Source: DASQMT01 sp963839615 (GTDB lineage: Bacteria > Actinomycetota > Thermoleophilia > Solirubrobacterales > Solirubrobacteraceae). From it: a stretch of 64,000 nt of DNA. Numbering within the stretch: position 1 is the stretch's first letter; each line of letters begins with the position of its first letter. Shown piece after piece: positions 16,097 to 23,803 of this stretch. The notes beneath the pieces are model-generated. The model made no database searches and was not told where the DNA came from. It was given only the letters and a program-made list of their open reading frames with translations. The translations under genes were made by a program, and so were the position numbers. The stretch spans positions 1 through 64,000 of the forward strand of contig CAWIVY010000007.1 of assembly GCA_963839615.1 (NCBI GenBank). Reading direction: 5' to 3'.

Positions 16097-17029
16097 CTAG
16101 CGAGGGCGCGTGCGCAGCCGCAACTGCGGCTGTGCGTCGCGGACGCGGGGATCGATCCGCGCTTGCAGCAGGTCGGCCACGGTGTTGGCCAGCGCGATGA
16201 TGATGCACCCCTCCACGATCAGCGCCTGCAGCATGACCGTGTCGCCGTTGACGAGCGCGCGCACCATCTCGCGGTAGCTGCCGGGGATGTTGAACGCCGA
16301 CTGCATGAGCCCGATGTTCGTGATCAGCAGGTTGACCTGCGAGGCGGCGAGCATCAGCACCGGGATCGACGCCGCGGGGAAGACATGGCGCATGAGCACG
16401 CGTCGCGGACGCAGGCCCTTGGCGCTCGCGGTGCGGACGAAGTCCTCGCCGAGCACCTCCCGGCTCGCCGCAACCGTCATGCGGTAGACGCCGGCGGCGA
16501 GCGGCGTGCCGACGACGACGCACGGCACCCAGAGCGACCCCACGAACGCGATCGGGTCCGATGGCAGCTCCTCGTAGTCGGCGGCCCCGGAGACGAACGG
16601 CAGCTGCACGATCATCCCGGAGTTGTGGGCGAAGAGCATCAGCACGGCGAACCCCATCCAGTAGACGGGCATCGAGACGCCCAATCCGGCCAGCAGCTCC
16701 GTGACGCGCGTCGACCACGAACGCGGGCGCGCGACCGCCAGCAGCCCGCCCCCGATACCGGCTGCGAGCCCGAACCCGAGCCCGCCGGCGAGCATCGTCA
16801 TATCGACCGGCAGGCCGGACCACAGCACGGCCGTCACCGGCTCGTTGAAGCTCGAGTCGTAGCCGAGGTCGCCATGCAGGAGAAACGCCTCGAGCCAGTC
16901 GACGAGCCCGGTGAACGTCTCCGCGGGCGCGAAGCTGTCCGCGCGGAGCGTCTCGAAGACGACGTAGCTCAGCGAGGGCGCGAGGATGATCGTCGCCACC
17001 AGCGTCCCCAGCTTGCTGACGACGATCAC
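16097..17029 (-). CDS. Orphan DppB/OppB-type ABC transporter permease
   Basis: 310 aa from GTG 17029, overlapping the phosphoesterase stop by GTGA. Has an N-terminal TM helix, a periplasmic region and five further helices. 'FVRTASAKGLRPRRVLMRHV' is the coupling (EAA) loop and 'FPAASIPVLMLAASQVN' follows it, as in dipeptide/nickel permeases. It lacks the partner permease, ATPases and binding protein in the vicinity, which makes its function uncertain. The peptide-type binding protein at 44667 is a possible distant partner. Confidence 0.75.
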   Translation of the reverse strand: MIVVSKLGTLVATIILAPSLSYVVFETLRADSFAPAETFTGLVDWLEAFLLHGDLGYDSSFNEPVTAVLWSGLPVDMTMLAGGLGFGLAAGIGGGLLAVARPRSWSTRVTELLAGLGVSMPVYWMGFAVLMLFAHNSGMIVQLPFVSGAADYEELPSDPIAFVGSLWVPCVVVGTPLAAGVYRMTVAASREVLGEDFVRTASAKGLRPRRVLMRHVFPAASIPVLMLAASQVNLLITNIGLMQSAFNIPGSYREMVRALVNGDTVMLQALIVEGCIIIALANTVADLLQARIDPRVRDAQPQLRLRTRPR

Positions 17030-17481
17030 TTGTTCTCGGCCACCTCCTGCCAGGTCATCCCGCTGCGCACGCTCTCCGGCCGCTCGGACACGATGTCCGA
17101 GCCCGGCCGGGCGTGGTCGTCGACGGCCTTGACGAGGATCCAGCTGTCGGCGCCGGTGCGCGTCAGGCCGAAGCGGCCGGCGAGCTTGTGGCCGTGCAAG
17201 ACGAAGGAGAGATGGTCCGGCTCGTCGCGCGCCACCTCCACGCGACCCTCGTCCCAGACGATCACCGCGCCGCTCCCGCGCGACTGTCCGGCGTGCACTC
17301 CCTCGAACTCGCCCGCAGCGAGCGAGTGGTCCTCGACGGGCACCGCGAGCCGCCGCACCCGCGGGTCGAGCGACGGGCCCTTCGGGACCGCCCACGAGCG
17401 CAGCGTGCCGTCGCGCTCGATACGCAGGTCGAAGTGCAGCGTCGTCGCGTCATGCAGCTGGACGACGAAGCGGAACGGCAC
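17026..17481 (-). CDS. LigD-type 3'-phosphoesterase domain protein
   Basis: 151 aa. Corresponds to the N-terminal phosphoesterase module of bacterial NHEJ ligase LigD, here stand-alone: 'FVVQLHDATTLHFDLRIERD' holds the His/Asp/Glu active-site cluster, 'LRSWAVPKGPSLDP' and 'LAVPVEDHSLA' follow, then 'GSGAVIVWDEG'. The family removes 3' ribonucleotides or phosphates at DNA ends. No Ku, ligase or polymerase gene is nearby. ATG 17481, 13 bp after the UBP-finger gene. Confidence 0.87.
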   Translation of the reverse strand: MPFRFVVQLHDATTLHFDLRIERDGTLRSWAVPKGPSLDPRVRRLAVPVEDHSLAAGEFEGVHAGQSRGSGAVIVWDEGRVEVARDEPDHLSFVLHGHKLAGRFGLTRTGADSWILVKAVDDHARPGSDIVSERPESVRSGMTWQEVAENK

Positions 17482-17494
17482 CGGCCCGGCGGGC

Positions 17495-17818
17495 CTAGCG
17501 GGAAGGGCCGAGCAGCGGTGACGGCGGGATGCGCGTCTCGCCGGTCACGGCCGGGAGCCGCATCGCCAGCTCGTCCACGAAGCACCACGACCAGACCTCG
17601 CCCGGCTCGAGCGAGCGGATGATCGGATGGCCCGTGCCCTGGGCGTGGAGGGTGGCATGGCGGCCGGGGGAGTCGTCGCAGCAGCCCACGTGTCCGCACT
17701 GCAGGCAGAGGCGCAGGTGCAGCCACGCTGCGCCTGTCAGCAGGCAGTCCTCACAGCCGGCCACCGCGTCCGGCAGCTCTGTGATCTTCACCGATTCGAG
17801 ATGCGTGCACGTCGCCAT
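17495..17818 (-). CDS. UBP-type zinc finger protein
   Basis: 107 aa from ATG 17818. Cys/His ligands are at 'TCTHLE', 'GCEDCL', 'LCLQCGHVGCCDDSPGRHA' and 'HAQGTGHPI', the zf-UBP pattern, which in eukaryotes binds ubiquitin C-termini. Stand-alone bacterial versions occur in actinobacteria, function unknown. Probably first gene of the transcript leading to the phosphoesterase and the DppB-like permease. Confidence 0.85.
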   Translation of the reverse strand: MATCTHLESVKITELPDAVAGCEDCLLTGAAWLHLRLCLQCGHVGCCDDSPGRHATLHAQGTGHPIIRSLEPGEVWSWCFVDELAMRLPAVTGETRIPPSPLLGPSR

Positions 17819-17832
17819 GACCAGACTGTAGG

Positions 17833-18897
17833 TCAGGACAGCCGCGGGCGCGCGACGGTCGCCAGGGGGTCGCAGATGTCCGGGCGGTCCGGGTCTTGAA
17901 GGCCCTTGCGCAGCGATGCGAACGCGGCGCCGCCGAGCACGAGCGGGACCCAGAAGAGGATCACGCGGTAGGCGAGGATGGCCGCCGCCGTTGCGGCTGC
18001 GGGCAGGCCGTAGATGACCAGCGCGCCGAGCAGGCCGCCGTCGATCGCGCCCACGCCGCCCGGTATCGGGACCAGGCCGCCCAGCTGCCCGAGCAGGTAG
18101 CCCATCAGCACGAGCGTGACCGGCGGGTGCTCCCCGAAGGCGCGAAAACACGCCCACAGAACGGCGTTGTCGAAGGCCCAGAAGCCGAGCGAGCCCACGA
18201 TCACGCGCCAGTCGCGCCGGCGGAGGACTTGCCCGGCCTCGCGCACGCCGTCGCTGAGCGCGTCCGCCGCCTGCGCGAGCCAGCGGCGGATGCGGGAGTC
18301 CGGCGCACGATCTCGCGCCGGCCGGCGCGCCGCGAGCAGCGGTATCAGGGGCACCGCCGCGATCGTCAGGAGCGCCAGGACGGCAGGGAGCAGAGTCAGC
18401 AGCGGCGACGTATCGGGGCCGGCGCCGAGCCACATCGCGATTCCGATCAGCGCGACGGCGACGAAGTTGGCACCGCTCTTGAGCAGGAAGAAGGCCACGG
18501 TGCGACGGGCGATGTCCTGCGCCGGCATGCCGCCGCGCCCCAGCGCCCATGCGCCGAAGGCCAGGCCCGCGGCGCCGCTGGCCGGCACGAGCGACCCGAC
18601 CGCCAGCTCGGACATGGAGAGCTCGTAGGCCGTCCGCGACGACATGTGGACGCAGAAGATCGGCTTGAACATGAGCACGTAGGAGAGGCACGAGAGCAGC
18701 TCGAGGCCGATCCCGAGCACCAGCCAGCCCGGCTGCGCATCGGACAATCGTTCGCGCACCTCGCCGAGCCCTGGCGCGAACAGCGCCACGAGCCCGACCA
18801 CGGCGAGCAGCACCGTGATCCGGACCAGCCGCCGCCGCAGGCCGCGGCCGTCCAGGCCCTCGGGGAGCGGTTCCGGCGTGATGTACTCGACTTCCAC
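17833..18897 (-). CDS. Flippase-like / LPG-synthase TM-region family membrane protein
   Basis: 354 aa with about eight TM helices and a short acidic N-terminus. 'PASGAAGLAFGAWAL', 'LLGQLGGLVPIPGGVGAIDG' and the terminal helix pair match the UPF0104 / lysylphosphatidylglycerol-synthetase TM domain. The catalytic GNAT-like domain of MprF is absent, so lipid flipping or an unknown membrane role is more likely. Stop lies 15 bp upstream of the UBP-finger start, so they could share a transcript. Confidence 0.85.
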   Translation of the reverse strand: MEVEYITPEPLPEGLDGRGLRRRLVRITVLLAVVGLVALFAPGLGEVRERLSDAQPGWLVLGIGLELLSCLSYVLMFKPIFCVHMSSRTAYELSMSELAVGSLVPASGAAGLAFGAWALGRGGMPAQDIARRTVAFFLLKSGANFVAVALIGIAMWLGAGPDTSPLLTLLPAVLALLTIAAVPLIPLLAARRPARDRAPDSRIRRWLAQAADALSDGVREAGQVLRRRDWRVIVGSLGFWAFDNAVLWACFRAFGEHPPVTLVLMGYLLGQLGGLVPIPGGVGAIDGGLLGALVIYGLPAAATAAAILAYRVILFWVPLVLGGAAFASLRKGLQDPDRPDICDPLATVARPRLS

Positions 18898-18980
18898 CCT
18901 TCGAAGCTAGCGCGACGCCGGGGCGCGATAATCCGCCGCTTCTCATAGCCGTCACGACCGCCCACACCGCAGACCTGCCC

Positions 18981-19472
18981 GTGGCAGCGCTCGCTGCGGC
19001 GAAGGCCCTGCTCGAGGGCGCCTTCGAAGGCTGGGCGGACGCTGATTGGGAGCATTCGCTCGGCGGCATCCACGCCCTCGCCTGGGAGGGCGCCGAGCTC
19101 GTCGGTCACGGCGCGCTCGTGCAGAGGCGGCTGCTGCATCGCGGCCGCGCGCTGCGCGCGGGGTACCTCGAAGGGCTCGCAGTCCGCGCCGACCGGCGTG
19201 GCCGTGGTCACGGCGCGGAGCTCGTGGCGACGCTCGAGCGGGCGATCCGCGGGGCCTACGACCTGGGTGCTCTGAGCGTCACCGACGCGGCGGTGGGGTT
19301 CTACGAGGCGCGCGACTGGGAGCTCTGGCGCGGCCCGACCGCGACGCTGACGCCTGACGGCATCGTGCGCACGCCGGACGACGACGGCGGCGTGTATGTG
19401 CTCCGCGGGGCGGTCTCACTGGACCTGGACGCGGAGCTCGCGTGTGACTGGCGCGACGGTGACGTGTGGTGA
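18981..19472 (+). CDS. AAC(2')-I family aminoglycoside 2'-N-acetyltransferase homologue
   Basis: 163 aa from GTG 18981; the open frame extends upstream ('HTADLP') without a standard start, so a few N-terminal residues may be missing. GNAT fold with 'EGLAVRADRRGRGHGAELV' (acetyl-CoA) and the AAC(2')-specific tail 'RTPDDDGGVYVL' and 'LACDWRDGDVW', shared with chromosomal enzymes of mycobacteria and Providencia. Those acetylate the 2'-amine of gentamicin-type aminoglycosides. Single gene, divergent from the flippase-like gene. Actual resistance activity is untested. Confidence 0.85.
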   Translation: MAALAAAKALLEGAFEGWADADWEHSLGGIHALAWEGAELVGHGALVQRRLLHRGRALRAGYLEGLAVRADRRGRGHGAELVATLERAIRGAYDLGALSVTDAAVGFYEARDWELWRGPTATLTPDGIVRTPDDDGGVYVLRGAVSLDLDAELACDWRDGDVW

Positions 19473-19484
19473 CCGGCGGGCGGC

Positions 19485-20006
19485 TCAGGGCCAGAGCAGC
19501 GACCGCACGAGCTCATCGGCGGCCTGATTCTCGCCGCGGGGGTGCCAGCGCCAGCGCACGGCGGAGAACTCGCTCGCCGCCGAGCGGATCTCGAGCACGA
19601 GCGCGGCCAGCGCAGCGTCCGCTGGTCCTTCCTGCGCGAGCGCCGAGATCGCCAGCTGGGAGTCGCTGCGGACCTCGACCGGGTCGGCTCCCGCCGCGAC
19701 CGCGAGCGCCAGGCCGAGCCCGATCGCGCGGTACTCCGCCTCGGCGGCGGTCGCGCGGCCGATCAGCTCCGAGCGCGTGTCGAGCACCGTGCCGCCCGGG
19801 GCGAGCAGCACGGCGGCGATCGCGGCCGGGCCCGGGTTGCCGCGCGAGCCGCCGTCGCACAGCAGCCGCGCCCACTCGCCGGGCGCCGGCGCGGACGGGG
19901 GAGTGGAGGGATGACGAGCGGCGTGCGCGAGCTGGCGGCGCTCGCCGTCGCTTGCGGCGCGGCCCTTGCGCCGCGGCCGCCGGCGGCCATGCGCGCGATC
20001 GGCCAT
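19485..20006 (-). CDS. RNase HI-like protein
   Basis: 173 aa. A basic 30-residue leader precedes an RNase H fold with the catalytic acids in place: Asp in 'CDGGSRGNPGPA', Glu in 'TAAEAEYRAIGLG', Asp in 'VRSDSQLAI' and Asp in 'ENQAADELV'. Lacks the basic handle loop of E. coli RNase HI, like the short RVT_3-type actinobacterial family. Should cleave RNA in RNA-DNA hybrids. Convergent with the AAC(2') gene, 12 bp apart. Confidence 0.85.
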   Translation of the reverse strand: MADRAHGRRRPRRKGRAASDGERRQLAHAARHPSTPPSAPAPGEWARLLCDGGSRGNPGPAAIAAVLLAPGGTVLDTRSELIGRATAAEAEYRAIGLGLALAVAAGADPVEVRSDSQLAISALAQEGPADAALAALVLEIRSAASEFSAVRWRWHPRGENQAADELVRSLLWP

Positions 20007-20076
20007 GCGCGCAGTCTCTCACGCACGCTGCGGCCGGCCGCGATGAGCGGCAACGCGCCAACTTCGAAAACGCGGC

Positions 20077-20104
20077 TCAAGTCTCGCGGCCCTCCTGCCG
20101 ATAA
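20077..20104 (+). promoter_or_regulatory. Sigma-28 (FliA)-like promoter
   Basis: TCAAG at 20077-20081, 15 nt, then GCCGATAA at 20097-20104, an exact match to the enterobacterial FliA -10 octamer with the expected spacing (TAAA-N15-GCCGATAA). It points to the right, toward a stem-loop and the DUF899 remnant. No flagellar genes are in the window. Confidence 0.5.
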
Positions 20105-20112
20105 CAGTGGGT

Positions 20113-20135
20113 AAGGCCGCCGCAAGGCGGCTTTT
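20113..20135 (+). terminator. Rho-independent terminator-like hairpin
   Basis: GCCGCC (20116-20121), loop GCAA, GGCGGC (20126-20131), then TTTT. The flanking AA/TT extends the stem. It lies about 10 bp after the sigma-28-like -10 box, so a transcript from there would be only some 25 nt long unless it reads through. Confidence 0.6.
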
Positions 20136-20177
20136 GTCGTTCTGGAGCGATGAGTTGAGCGGCCTGAGCCGGTCACC

Positions 20178-20486
20178 ATGTTCCCGCGCGATCCCGGCGA
20201 CGAGCGGCCGGGACCACAGGACGGCCCCCTGTCATCCGCCGGGAACGCCTTCAACAGCGACTACCTCGCCGAGACGCCCGAGGGGGCGCAGCGGCCGATG
20301 CTGAACGTGTTCCATCGCGACGGCGAGGAGATCCGCCATTTCTGGGGCTCCGAGCTCTTCTACGCCCCGATGGAGCCCGGGCAGGATCCCCGCCACGCCG
20401 GCACGATCGAGCCGCTCTGGAACCTGTTCGACCTCACGCGGGACGGGCGTCCGGCCGACTGGGACGAGCAGCTGAGCCATCCCTGA
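20178..20486 (+). pseudogene. DUF899 (thioredoxin-fold) family gene, truncated and internally deleted
   Basis: 102 codons. 'MFPRDPGDERPGP' corresponds to a mid-protein strand of DUF899 proteins, and 'LSSAGNAFNSDYLAETPEG' plus 'MLNVFHRDGEEIRHFWGSEL' and 'GTIEPLWNLFDLT' to their C-terminal third. Missing are the N-terminal third and, between 'GPQDG' and 'LSSAGN', the roughly 50-70 residue segment that contains the CPSC motif. The frame stays open across the deletion. Its end overlaps the convergent GNAT gene by 53 bp. Confidence 0.65.
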
Positions 20487-21162
20487 TCTCCGCCAGCGCT
20501 CGGCGCTGACGTCCGCCGGCGTCGAAGTTCTCCGGCGCCAGCCACTCCTCGAAGGCGGCGCGGGCTGCCGGCCACTCGCGGTCGAGCAGCGAGAACCAGG
20601 CGGTGTCCCGATTGCGCCCCTTGACGACCATGTGGTTGCGGAAGACGCCCTCGAAGGTGAAGCCGAATCGCTCTGCGGCACGGCACGAGCGGTCGTTGGC
20701 GGCGTTGCACTTCCACTCCAGGCGCCGGTGGCCCAGGTCGTCGAACGCGTGGCGGGCGAGCAGGTAGATCACCTCGGTCGCGTGCGGCGTGCGCTGGAGC
20801 CCTGCGCCGAACCAGATATGGCCGATCTCGATCGTGCCGTGCGTGGTGTCCGTGCGCAGGTAGGAGACGACGCCGCCCGCGCGGCCGGTCCCCTGGTCGA
20901 TCACGGCGAGGAACAGCGGGTCGCGGGACGCGGCGTGCTCGGCGAGCCAGTCGCGCAGCGCTGCGGCGTCGGCGAAGGGGCCGTAGGGCAGATAGCGCCA
21001 CAGCCCGGGATCGGCGCCCGGGCCCTGCGCCGCGGCGAACAGCTCGCCTGCCTGGCGGTCGGGGTCGAGCGGCTCCAGGCGCACCCGCGCGCCTTCGAGC
21101 GTCCCGTGCTCCGGCGCCCGTGCCGGCTGCCAGCCCGCGAGGTCGGCCGCCTCGGTGTTCAA
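20434..21162 (-). CDS. RimJ/RimL-type GNAT N-acetyltransferase
   Basis: 242 aa. TTG start at 21162 overlapping the flavoprotein stop (TTGA), so translationally coupled. Family landmarks: 'GARVRLEPLDPDR', 'DPLFLAVIDQGTGRAGGVVS', 'EIGHIWFGAGLQRTPHATEV', 'LGHRRLEWKCNAANDRSCRA' and 'RFGFTFEGVFRNHMVVKGRN'. Modifies an amino group of a protein N-terminus or small molecule; target unknown. Confidence 0.85.
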   Translation of the reverse strand: MNTEAADLAGWQPARAPEHGTLEGARVRLEPLDPDRQAGELFAAAQGPGADPGLWRYLPYGPFADAAALRDWLAEHAASRDPLFLAVIDQGTGRAGGVVSYLRTDTTHGTIEIGHIWFGAGLQRTPHATEVIYLLARHAFDDLGHRRLEWKCNAANDRSCRAAERFGFTFEGVFRNHMVVKGRNRDTAWFSLLDREWPAARAAFEEWLAPENFDAGGRQRRALAEIRDGSAARPSRPDARPA

Positions 21163-22415
21163 CGCTCGCGCGTCTCGCGCATCCGTCGCCCGAGCGACCC
21201 GAGCGCGGGGTCGGAGCTGCGGAACTGGCGCGCGAGCTCGCGGAGGTAGCGGGCCTCCCCGCCTTCCATGTCGCGCAGCGGGCGGTGGATCGTGATGCCC
21301 TCGTCCGGCGGCGCTTCGGCGCCCTGCGGCGCGACGCCGTGCTCGGAGAGCCAGCGTGGGAGGTACTCGCCGGCAACCTTGCCCGCGGGCCACCACAGCG
21401 GTGCGCCCGCGGAGTCGCCGCGGGCCGCCAGCCGGCGCGTGCGGCCGGAGCCGACGAGCAGGCGGCCGTGCAGCACGGGCTCGCCGGGATCCGGCACGTT
21501 CTCGATGCCCGCGAGCCGCGCGATCGCGGCGACCGCCCGACGCGCCTGATGCGTCGCGAGGCCGCCGAACTTGACCAGCGAGACGACCCCGTCGCCGGCT
21601 GCCCAGGTGCGCTCGCAGCCCTCCACCCGGGCGCGGTCGTCGGCCCGGATGAAGCCCTCCTCGTCGGAGGGGAGGCCCTCGAGGCCCGGTCCGAGCAGCC
21701 GCGGGACGGCGAAGACGCGCTGCACCGCGAGGTGCTCGCCGCTCGGGTCGAGCGCGAGGCCGCCGCTCTCGACGCGCGCCACCACGCCTGTCCTGAGCTC
21801 GACGCCGGCGGAGCGCAGCTCGTCGGCCACCGCGGCGCTCGCCTGCTCGCCGAAAAGCGACAGCGGCGCGTGCTCGGGCGTCACGATCGTCACGACGACG
21901 TCGTCGTGACCCATCGCGCGCGCCTCGCCGGCGGTCATCAGCGCGAGCTCGTAGACGGGCAGCGGCCAGACGGAGCCCGGCGGCACGACCATCGCGAGCC
22001 GCTTGCTGTAGCCCTCCTCGATGTCGCGCAGCAGCCCCCCGTAGACATCCGGATCGCCGCCGGGCCACCAGGTCGTCGCACCCTCGACTCCGCTCACCGG
22101 GCGCCCGCCCGGCGCGACCAGCAGCGCATCGAACGCGCGCGTGCCGCCGACGTCCAGCCGCAGCTCGCCCGCCGCGTCGTCGACGCCCAGCACCGCGCCG
22201 AGAACGAGCTCGGCGCCCGCCTCCTTGGTGAACTCGCGCAGCGGCACGCTGTGCGCGCTGCCGAGCGCGAACGGCTCCGCCACGGCCATCGGCAGATACG
22301 TGAAGTCGGGGTCGGGCGCGATCAGCGTGAGACTGACGCGGTCGCCGGCCAGGGCGCGCAGGGCGAGGAGCGCTTCGAGTCCGGCGACACCGCCGCCGGC
22401 GATCACGATGTTCAT
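21159..22415 (-). CDS. NAD(P)/FAD-dependent oxidoreductase, sulfide:quinone reductase-like
   Basis: 418 aa from ATG 22415. 'MNIVIAGGGVAGLEALLALR' binds FAD, 'LTLIAPDPDFTYLPMAVAEP' and the 'TWAAGDGVVS' box resemble SQR/NDH-2-type flavoproteins. The catalytic cysteines of true SQR are not obvious, so a related quinone reductase is likelier. Followed by the coupled GNAT gene. Confidence 0.8.
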   Translation of the reverse strand: MNIVIAGGGVAGLEALLALRALAGDRVSLTLIAPDPDFTYLPMAVAEPFALGSAHSVPLREFTKEAGAELVLGAVLGVDDAAGELRLDVGGTRAFDALLVAPGGRPVSGVEGATTWWPGGDPDVYGGLLRDIEEGYSKRLAMVVPPGSVWPLPVYELALMTAGEARAMGHDDVVVTIVTPEHAPLSLFGEQASAAVADELRSAGVELRTGVVARVESGGLALDPSGEHLAVQRVFAVPRLLGPGLEGLPSDEEGFIRADDRARVEGCERTWAAGDGVVSLVKFGGLATHQARRAVAAIARLAGIENVPDPGEPVLHGRLLVGSGRTRRLAARGDSAGAPLWWPAGKVAGEYLPRWLSEHGVAPQGAEAPPDEGITIHRPLRDMEGGEARYLRELARQFRSSDPALGSLGRRMRETRER

Positions 22416-22513
22416 GCTCACGAAGGTACCTGGCATGGGCGTGCCCGTGAGCGGCGCGCACGGTGATCCGCGTCGGCGCCCGGGCGGCGGACGCTCGGCC
22501 GGCCTTGAACACG

Positions 22514-22569
22514 CCGGGCCCGGCTGCAGCCGGGCCCGGTCGTTCGCTGCTGAACTTTCGTAGTTCAGC
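22514..22569 (-). terminator. Double stem-loop downstream of the 22565-23122 gene
   Basis: A stem with arms GCTGAACT (22549-22556) and AGTTCAGC (22562-22569) and a TTCGT loop overlaps the stop codon. It is followed on the minus strand by a 26-bp perfect palindrome (22514-22539, centre CTGCAG, all G/C outside it). No U-run follows, as in many actinobacterial terminators. It separates this gene from the flavoprotein gene. Confidence 0.6.
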
Positions 22570-23122
22570 CTGCGACCACAGCGGCGGCACCGGTCCGCAC
22601 GGTGCGCCCCTCGGCACGCTCGGGCTTGAGCAGGCGCATCGTGAGCACGAGGAACCCGATGCCGATGAGCAGCAGCGCGCCGCCCACCGCCATCACGAAC
22701 GTCGCGACGCTCTCGGCGAAGTACGCCGTGTTGAGCGCTGACTGGAATGCGGTCGAGCTGATCCAGATGTCGCGGGCGGGGTTCGCGACCGGCTCGCCGC
22801 TCTTCTTGTCGACGGCGGCGGCCTTCTCGTCGCCGGTCGGCTTGCCCGACTCATCGAGGAAGCGGTCCATCTGCGAGTAGCTCTGGCCGCCCGTGGCCTC
22901 CAGCGTGTGCTTGCGCATGACGGCGGCGAAAGCCTTCGCCTCGCCACCCGTGTCGACCGTCTGGCCGGGGATCGCCGAGTCCGGCGTGCCGACGATCTGC
23001 TCCCGGGCGAGGTCGCTGCGGACGGTGTCGCGGCCTGAATAGCCGACGATCACGGCGCCGATGCCGAAGGCGATGAGGACGATGCTGGCGGCAATGCCGC
23101 CCCTGCGGAACGTGCTTGTCAT
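22565..23122 (-). CDS. Conserved hypothetical protein with two transmembrane helices
   Basis: 185 aa from ATG 23122 ('MTSTFRRGG'). TM helix at about 10-28 and another at about 143-166. Between them is an extracytoplasmic, helix-rich region ('AFAAVMRKHTLEATGG', 'YSQMDRFLDESGKPTGDEKA', 'PARDIWISSTAFQSALNTAY'). The short C-terminal tail is basic. I do not recognise a named family. Confidence 0.65.
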   Translation of the reverse strand: MTSTFRRGGIAASIVLIAFGIGAVIVGYSGRDTVRSDLAREQIVGTPDSAIPGQTVDTGGEAKAFAAVMRKHTLEATGGQSYSQMDRFLDESGKPTGDEKAAAVDKKSGEPVANPARDIWISSTAFQSALNTAYFAESVATFVMAVGGALLLIGIGFLVLTMRLLKPERAEGRTVRTGAAAVVAG

Positions 23123-23299
23123 TACGGGCTCCCGTTGACGCGGCTTGGACATTGAGTGGAGCTTGTCCTGTCGGGACGCTGCTTCCATCGGGCGCGTCCC
23201 ACACGCCGGGTCCGTAGAAGTCCGCCGACCTGACCGGGGTTTACCTTCAGCGCATGGTGCGGCCCTGATGGTCGCGTGCGCCGGGCTGCTCGACGTGTC

Positions 23300-23800
23300 C
23301 TAGCGGGCCGCGGGCCGCCACGGGGTGCGGCGCGGCCACCAGCCGGGGACGTTGCTCACGTAGTCCTCGTAGGAGGAGCCGTAGCGCCCGCGCAGCGTCG
23401 GCTCCTCGTACCAGCGCACGAACGCCGCGACGATCGCGAGGAAGCCGGCAGCGTAGGCGAGCAGCCACGGGCGGCCGAGCAGCAGCGCCTGGCCCACGAT
23501 CGTCGCGGCGACCGCGAGGTACATCGGGTTGCGGACGTGGCGGTAGAGGCCGCCCACCACCAGCGTCTCGGTCGGCGCGACGGGAGCGGGCGTGCCGGAC
23601 CCCTCGGTCACGAAGCGCACGAACGCGTGCAGCAGCACGCCGGCGCCCGCGAGGATGAGAGCCACCCCGAGCGCCTGGACGAGCGCCGGGGAACCCGCGG
23701 ACCGCCAGCCCGTGAACGCCCACGGCACGAAACCGGCCATCACGCCGGGCGCAAGCACCAGGAAGACGGCGCTGCCGAGCGCGGCACGCAGGCGCGACAA
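23300..23800 (-). CDS. Isoprenylcysteine carboxyl methyltransferase-family protein
   Basis: 166 aa, four to five TM helices. 'LVVGGLYRHVRNPMYLAVAA' and 'EEPTLRGRYGSSYEDYVSNV' are the AdoMet-binding signature of the ICMT/PEMT integral methyltransferases. Lies 3 bp after the cupin gene, so probably same operon. Substrate, likely a lipid or small molecule, unknown. Confidence 0.85.
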   Translation of the reverse strand: MSRLRAALGSAVFLVLAPGVMAGFVPWAFTGWRSAGSPALVQALGVALILAGAGVLLHAFVRFVTEGSGTPAPVAPTETLVVGGLYRHVRNPMYLAVAATIVGQALLLGRPWLLAYAAGFLAIVAAFVRWYEEPTLRGRYGSSYEDYVSNVPGWWPRRTPWRPAAR

Positions 23801-23803
23801 CGG

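Noticed and set aside
22514..22539. 26-bp GC palindrome as a phage or plasmid attachment/origin site
   Set aside because: No integrase, replication gene or repeat copies; position behind a stop codon fits a terminator.
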